Shown piece by piece: positions 60,981-64,000 of a DNA stretch of 64,000 bases. A program made the position numbers and the translations under genes. The notes beneath the pieces are model-generated. The model made no database searches, was not told the origin of the DNA, and saw only the letters and a program-made list of their open reading frames with translations. Origin of the DNA: an uncultured Desulfobacter sp. (GTDB lineage Bacteria > Desulfobacterota > Desulfobacteria > Desulfobacterales > Desulfobacteraceae); NCBI RefSeq assembly GCF_963665355.1, contig NZ_OY762229.1:3658001-3722000 (forward strand), read 5' to 3'. The stretch's first letter is position 1, and each line of letters begins with the position of its first letter.

Positions 60981-60989
60981 GTAGGTATT

Positions 60990-61499
60990 ATGCGATTTTT
61001 ACTCTGTATACTCATCTGGATTTTCTTTGTCGGCGGGCTTTGGGCCTACACGGCACAGAGGGATGCTTCCCTGCCCAAGGGCACTGCACCAGTAGCGGAT
61101 CGGGATGTGCTCACCGGGGAGTACGTCCTGGAGATTACCCCCGGTTTTTCCATTGATAAAGATCCTTTTGCCCTATCCCTGGATGATGCCCCCCAGTCTC
61201 CAGGTCTTGAGGTTCGCCTTAACGGCCAGGCCCTGACTGTGGGCTCAGGTGAGATATCCCGGGGGAAAGTTATACGGATCACAGAGGGCCTTACCCCGAC
61301 TGCCGGATTCAACGAGTTTTACGTCCAGGCCAGTCCGCCCATGTCCGAAACCCATCTGGATCATGGCTTGAAAATACGCTTTCTGGACAGGGGGTCGCCA
61401 GTGATTGACCAGACAGTCTGGGGAAGCCGGGGGGCATTGGTAGCCGGGACGGTAAGCTTTTCCCTGACTGCGCACAAGGAGGATAACCATGACCACTGA
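60990..61499 (+). CDS. Small exported protein of the metal-uptake operon
   Basis: A 169-residue protein with an N-terminal hydrophobic segment (FLLCILIWIFFVGGLWAY) and a predicted beta-rich periplasmic domain (EYVLEITPGFSIDKDPFALS). It ends in HKEDNHDH, a possible metal-binding tail. No family is recognised. It overlaps the ATPase start by 11 bases, so it is part of the operon and may help metal handling in the periplasm. Confidence 0.7.
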   Translation: MRFLLCILIWIFFVGGLWAYTAQRDASLPKGTAPVADRDVLTGEYVLEITPGFSIDKDPFALSLDDAPQSPGLEVRLNGQALTVGSGEISRGKVIRITEGLTPTAGFNEFYVQASPPMSETHLDHGLKIRFLDRGSPVIDQTVWGSRGALVAGTVSFSLTAHKEDNHDH

Positions 61500-62257
61500 C
61501 ACTCCTTTTGCCATTGAAGTATCGAACCTTACCGTCAGCTACAATGCCAGACCCGCTCTCCTGGATGTCAGTGTCAGGATTGAGAAAGACCACCTGATCG
61601 GGGTCATCGGCCCCAACGGTGCCGGCAAATCTACCTTTATCAAGGCGGTCCTGGGGTTTGTAAAACCGGACCTGGGTACGGTAAAAATCAAAGGTGTTCA
61701 TGCAAAAAACGCCAAAGGCCAGGTGGCCTATGTGCCCCAGCGTGGGGCAGTGGACTGGGATTTTCCCATCACGATCCGGGAAGTAGCCCTTATGGGACGG
61801 TACCAGCAGATCCCCTGGTATCGTTCGCCTCGTAAAAAAAGATCTGGATGCCGCCATGCAAGCCCTGGACATGGTGCGCATGGCCGACTTTGCCCACCGG
61901 CAGATCGGCGAACTTTCCGGCGGACAGCAGCAGCGGGTTTTCATGGCCCGGGCCCTGGCCCAGGGCAGCGACATCCTTCTGTTGGACGAGCCGTTTGCCG
62001 GGGTGGATGCGGCAACAGAGCGGGCCATTCTGGATGTACTGGAGCGCGCAAAAAACTCGGGTAAAACGCTGGTGGTCGTTCACCACGACCTGTCCACTGC
62101 CGCAGAGTACTTTGACAAACTGCTGATCGTCAAACAGCGTCTCTACGCCTCCGGAGAGCCGGATATTGTCCTCCAGGAAGATCTGCTCAGCCAGGTCTAT
62201 GAGGGTCGGCTCAAAATTTTCAAGGATGTAATTAAAAAGGAAGAGACGGATGTTTGA
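61489..62257 (+). pseudogene. Metal ABC transporter ATPase, broken by a +1 frameshift
   Basis: The first part (61489 on) has Walker A GPNGAGKSTFI and YVPQRGAVDWDFPI, typical of Zn/Mn ATPases. The frame breaks in CGT-AAAAAAA-GAT at 61834-61840. Removing one A joins it to KKDLDAAMQALDMV and the second part with [26 protein letters not shown] and HHDLSTAA, ending at 62257. Both halves are otherwise intact. The cause may be a real mutation, slippage on the A7 tract or a sequencing error. A canonical -1 programmed shift does not restore the frame. Confidence 0.85.
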
Positions 62258-63257
62258 TCTTTTTTTTGCCCCCCTGGCGGAGACCTATTTTCAGAAAGCC
62301 CTGATCTCCTTTGTCTCAAGGATTTCTCGTATAAAGGAGGATGCCGCCATCGGTATCATGTACACAGGTATCTTTGCCCTGGGTGTGGTTGCTGTCTCCA
62401 TTTTCAGACACTACATCCATATTGATCTGATGCATTTCATCATGGGCGATATTCTGGGGGGAGCAGACACAGATCTCTGGGCCTCAGCCTTTGTCGCCGC
62501 CGGAGTTCTGACGGTCATCATCCTCTTTTTTCGTCATTTTCAACTGGCCACCTTTGATCCGATCATGGCCGCCTCCATCGGCCTGCCCGTGGTCCTTCTG
62601 GATTATCTGTTTACCACATGCGTCTCTCTGGTCGTGGTCTCTGCCGTGAGCATGGTGGGGGTGATCCTGGTGGTGGGGCTTCTTATCACCCCGGCGGCAA
62701 CAGCCTATCTTCTTTCAGACCGCCTGGACAAAATGATGATGCTTTCAGCTCTGTTCGGGGTATCCTCGGTCATTGGCGGACTATATCTCTGCGTCTGGCT
62801 GGATTCGGCGGGAGGAGGTGCCATCATGCTCTTTTGCACCCTGCAGTTTCTGGTGGTATTGACCGTGGCACCCAAATACGGTTTGCTTGCCAGATGGATT
62901 CGGCTGAGAAACATAGTGCCGCAACAGGTTGTTGAAGATGTTCTGACCACAGTGCTGCGAAACGGAAAAGCCGCATCCCCAAGCCTTATTCACAAATATG
63001 TCGGACAGGGAAAGGGCCTGCATAAAACCCTTCGACGGATGATCCAGGATGGTTTGCTTAGGCATGAGGGTCAAGCCTTGGCTCTGACGGACAAGGGGAG
63101 AAAAGAGGCCAGTACGGTACTGCGGGCCCATCGCCTCTGGGAAACTTACCTGAAAAGCATCGGCACCCCGGAAAAAGAAGTCCATGCCACTGCCCATCAA
63201 CTGGAACATCTCGATCAGACCCAGACCCTGGCTTACCTTGATAAAAAAATTGGGTAA
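62250..63257 (+). CDS. Metal ABC transporter permease (ZnuB/TroC type) fused to a DtxR-like domain, N-terminally deleted
   Basis: A 335-residue fusion. Residues about 30-215 are the C-terminal helices of an ABC-3 permease (RIKEDAAIGIMYTGIFALGV, VGLLITPAATAYLL). Residues about 235-330 form a winged helix and dimer helices of the DtxR/MntR type (KGLHKTLRRMIQDGLLRHEG, WETYLKSIGTP, HATAHQLEHL). Family permeases have about 70 residues, including the ALLGDALSHAVLPG segment, between FQKAL and the SRISRIKED region. Here FQKALISFVSRISRIKED is contiguous, so the first helices are missing. It overlaps the ATPase stop. Confidence 0.82.
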   Translation: MFDLFFAPLAETYFQKALISFVSRISRIKEDAAIGIMYTGIFALGVVAVSIFRHYIHIDLMHFIMGDILGGADTDLWASAFVAAGVLTVIILFFRHFQLATFDPIMAASIGLPVVLLDYLFTTCVSLVVVSAVSMVGVILVVGLLITPAATAYLLSDRLDKMMMLSALFGVSSVIGGLYLCVWLDSAGGGAIMLFCTLQFLVVLTVAPKYGLLARWIRLRNIVPQQVVEDVLTTVLRNGKAASPSLIHKYVGQGKGLHKTLRRMIQDGLLRHEGQALALTDKGRKEASTVLRAHRLWETYLKSIGTPEKEVHATAHQLEHLDQTQTLAYLDKKIG

Positions 63258-63393
63258 CCCGAAAGCAGATCCTCACGGTAAAACCATTCCTGCAACACAA
63301 AATAATTCAGGGGTTGTTAAAATATGAAGACATATCAGCGTCTGTGAATGATGTTGGCATGATTGTTATGGTGAACGGTTTGATTCGTTTTGC

Positions 63394-64000
63394 ATGATCA
63401 GTAAATCTTTTTATTTTTTAAACAACAGGATGCAACAAATTAACTTTTATTTCTTAACTGTCATTGTGTTTCCGGTTTTATTATTTTTATCGGCTAAACC
63501 AGTTGCTGCACACCCACATGTATTCATTGCACAGGACACTAAAATTGTTTTTGATGAGAAAGGGTTGGCAGGCTTTAAAATATACTGGGCCTTTGATGAG
63601 ATGTTCTCCGTTATGATTGCCGAGGATTTTGACAAGGACCAAAACGGCACTTTAGGTGAGCAGGAGATAGCCACGATCAAGGAAAAAGCTTTTAGTTATA
63701 TTGCCCCCTATAATTATTATATCCACATAAAAATTGAAGGAAATCCATTTACTGTCAAGTTTATCACAGACTTTAACGCAACACTTAACAAGGGCAAACT
63801 CAGCTATGAGTTTTTTATCCCCTGTCATGTGACAGCTGAAAAAAATCCCAAGAATATCGTCCTTTCACCTTATGACCCGGAGTATTATTCCGATATTTAT
63901 TTTCCGAATGAAAAACTTATGCCTTTCGAAAAGGCAGAGGCGTTTATCATTGAAACAAAAATTAAAAGAGACATGTCCACATTGATTTATTACGAAACTG
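63394..64000 (+). CDS. DUF1007-family periplasmic protein (partial, runs off the window)
   Basis: About 200 residues are visible with no stop. A signal peptide (LTVIVFPVLLFLSAKPVAA) is followed by HPHVFIAQDTKIVFDEKG and IYWAFDEMFS, the start of DUF1007 proteins. These normally precede a NicO-type nickel/cobalt exporter. An EF-hand loop (DKDQNGTLGEQE) is intact and may bind Ca2+. The start is uncertain: an in-frame ATG at 63430 gives a shorter signal peptide with no basic residue, so I prefer 63394. Confidence 0.82.
   Translation, partial: MISKSFYFLNNRMQQINFYFLTVIVFPVLLFLSAKPVAAHPHVFIAQDTKIVFDEKGLAGFKIYWAFDEMFSVMIAEDFDKDQNGTLGEQEIATIKEKAFSYIAPYNYYIHIKIEGNPFTVKFITDFNATLNKGKLSYEFFIPCHVTAEKNPKNIVLSPYDPEYYSDIYFPNEKLMPFEKAEAFIIETKIKRDMSTLIYYET

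Noticed and set aside
61834-61840. Programmed -1 frameshift at the A7 tract
   Set aside because: The correct frame needs +1 (loss of one A); a -1 slip leads to the wrong frame. Mutation, transcript slippage or sequencing error remain possible.
1-64000. tRNA genes, rRNA genes and CRISPR arrays
   Set aside because: No T-loop/acceptor pattern, rRNA segment or regularly spaced repeat array was found by reading; a tRNAscan-type search would be decisive.

Overview
The window looks like chromosome of an anaerobic deltaproteobacterium of the Desulfobacter/Desulfobacula/Desulfotignum kind (Desulfobacteraceae). This is an inference from gene content: nifENB with a sigma-54 promoter, an fdhE gene, a CooA-like haem regulator beside a carbon monoxide dehydrogenase (CODH)-like fragment, a diversity-generating retroelement (DGR), and sensor proteins ending in a CKKIRDDKG cysteine module. 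No tRNA, rRNA or CRISPR array was found.

0-9 kb: the 3' end of msrB, a repeat-bearing peptidoglycan-binding-type protein, an alpha/beta-hydrolase with a beta-helix-like tail, an ICMT-like membrane methyltransferase, and a five-gene uptake operon (BtuC/FecD-type permease, ATPase, binding protein, SAM methyltransferase, TonB-dependent receptor). 9-14 kb: a CODH-like fragment without its metal-binding cysteines, preceded by a CooA/Crp-type palindrome and convergent with a CooA-like regulator; then yjbQ, transketolase and a radical SAM gene.

14-19.3 kb: a complete DGR. It has an exported target protein with a C-type-lectin/FGE fold, a variable repeat (VR), a long hairpin after VR, an HRDC accessory gene, a reverse transcriptase and a template repeat (TR). 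By hand alignment nearly all VR/TR differences fall on TR adenines. VR also carries one extra base that frameshifts the target gene. Two related repeats made of GATAGC units bracket the cassette. A YefM/YoeB toxin-antitoxin pair follows.

20-29.6 kb: a putative acyl/polyketide-type cluster (HTH protein, BtrH-like protein, ABC exporter, acyl carrier protein, KAS III, KAS plus a cysteine-less KAS partner), interrupted by fdhE and a Uma2 gene. 29.5-34.2 kb: pstCASB on the minus strand. 34.6-42.5 kb: mlaC, RNase HI, an outer-membrane protein with an orphan LolD/MacB-like ATPase, thpR, a PAS sensor, an ORF6N protein and udk. 42.8-47.3 kb: the nifENB operon with a possible leader peptide. 47.3-49.2 kb: a cNMP/CBS/DUF294 signalling protein.

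49.4-59.6 kb is scarred by remnants of one transposon family: a truncated copy, an in-frame deletion derivative, ends with shared terminal sequence and a 157-bp inverted-repeat element. Between them lie a cold-shock gene, a Na/Pi cotransporter, a J-domain protein, a PhnD-like sensor and an HD-GYP protein. 59.7-64 kb holds a decaying metal-uptake operon (TrmO stub, binding protein, frameshifted ATPase, permease lacking its N-terminal helices but fused to a DtxR-like domain) and the start of a DUF1007 gene.
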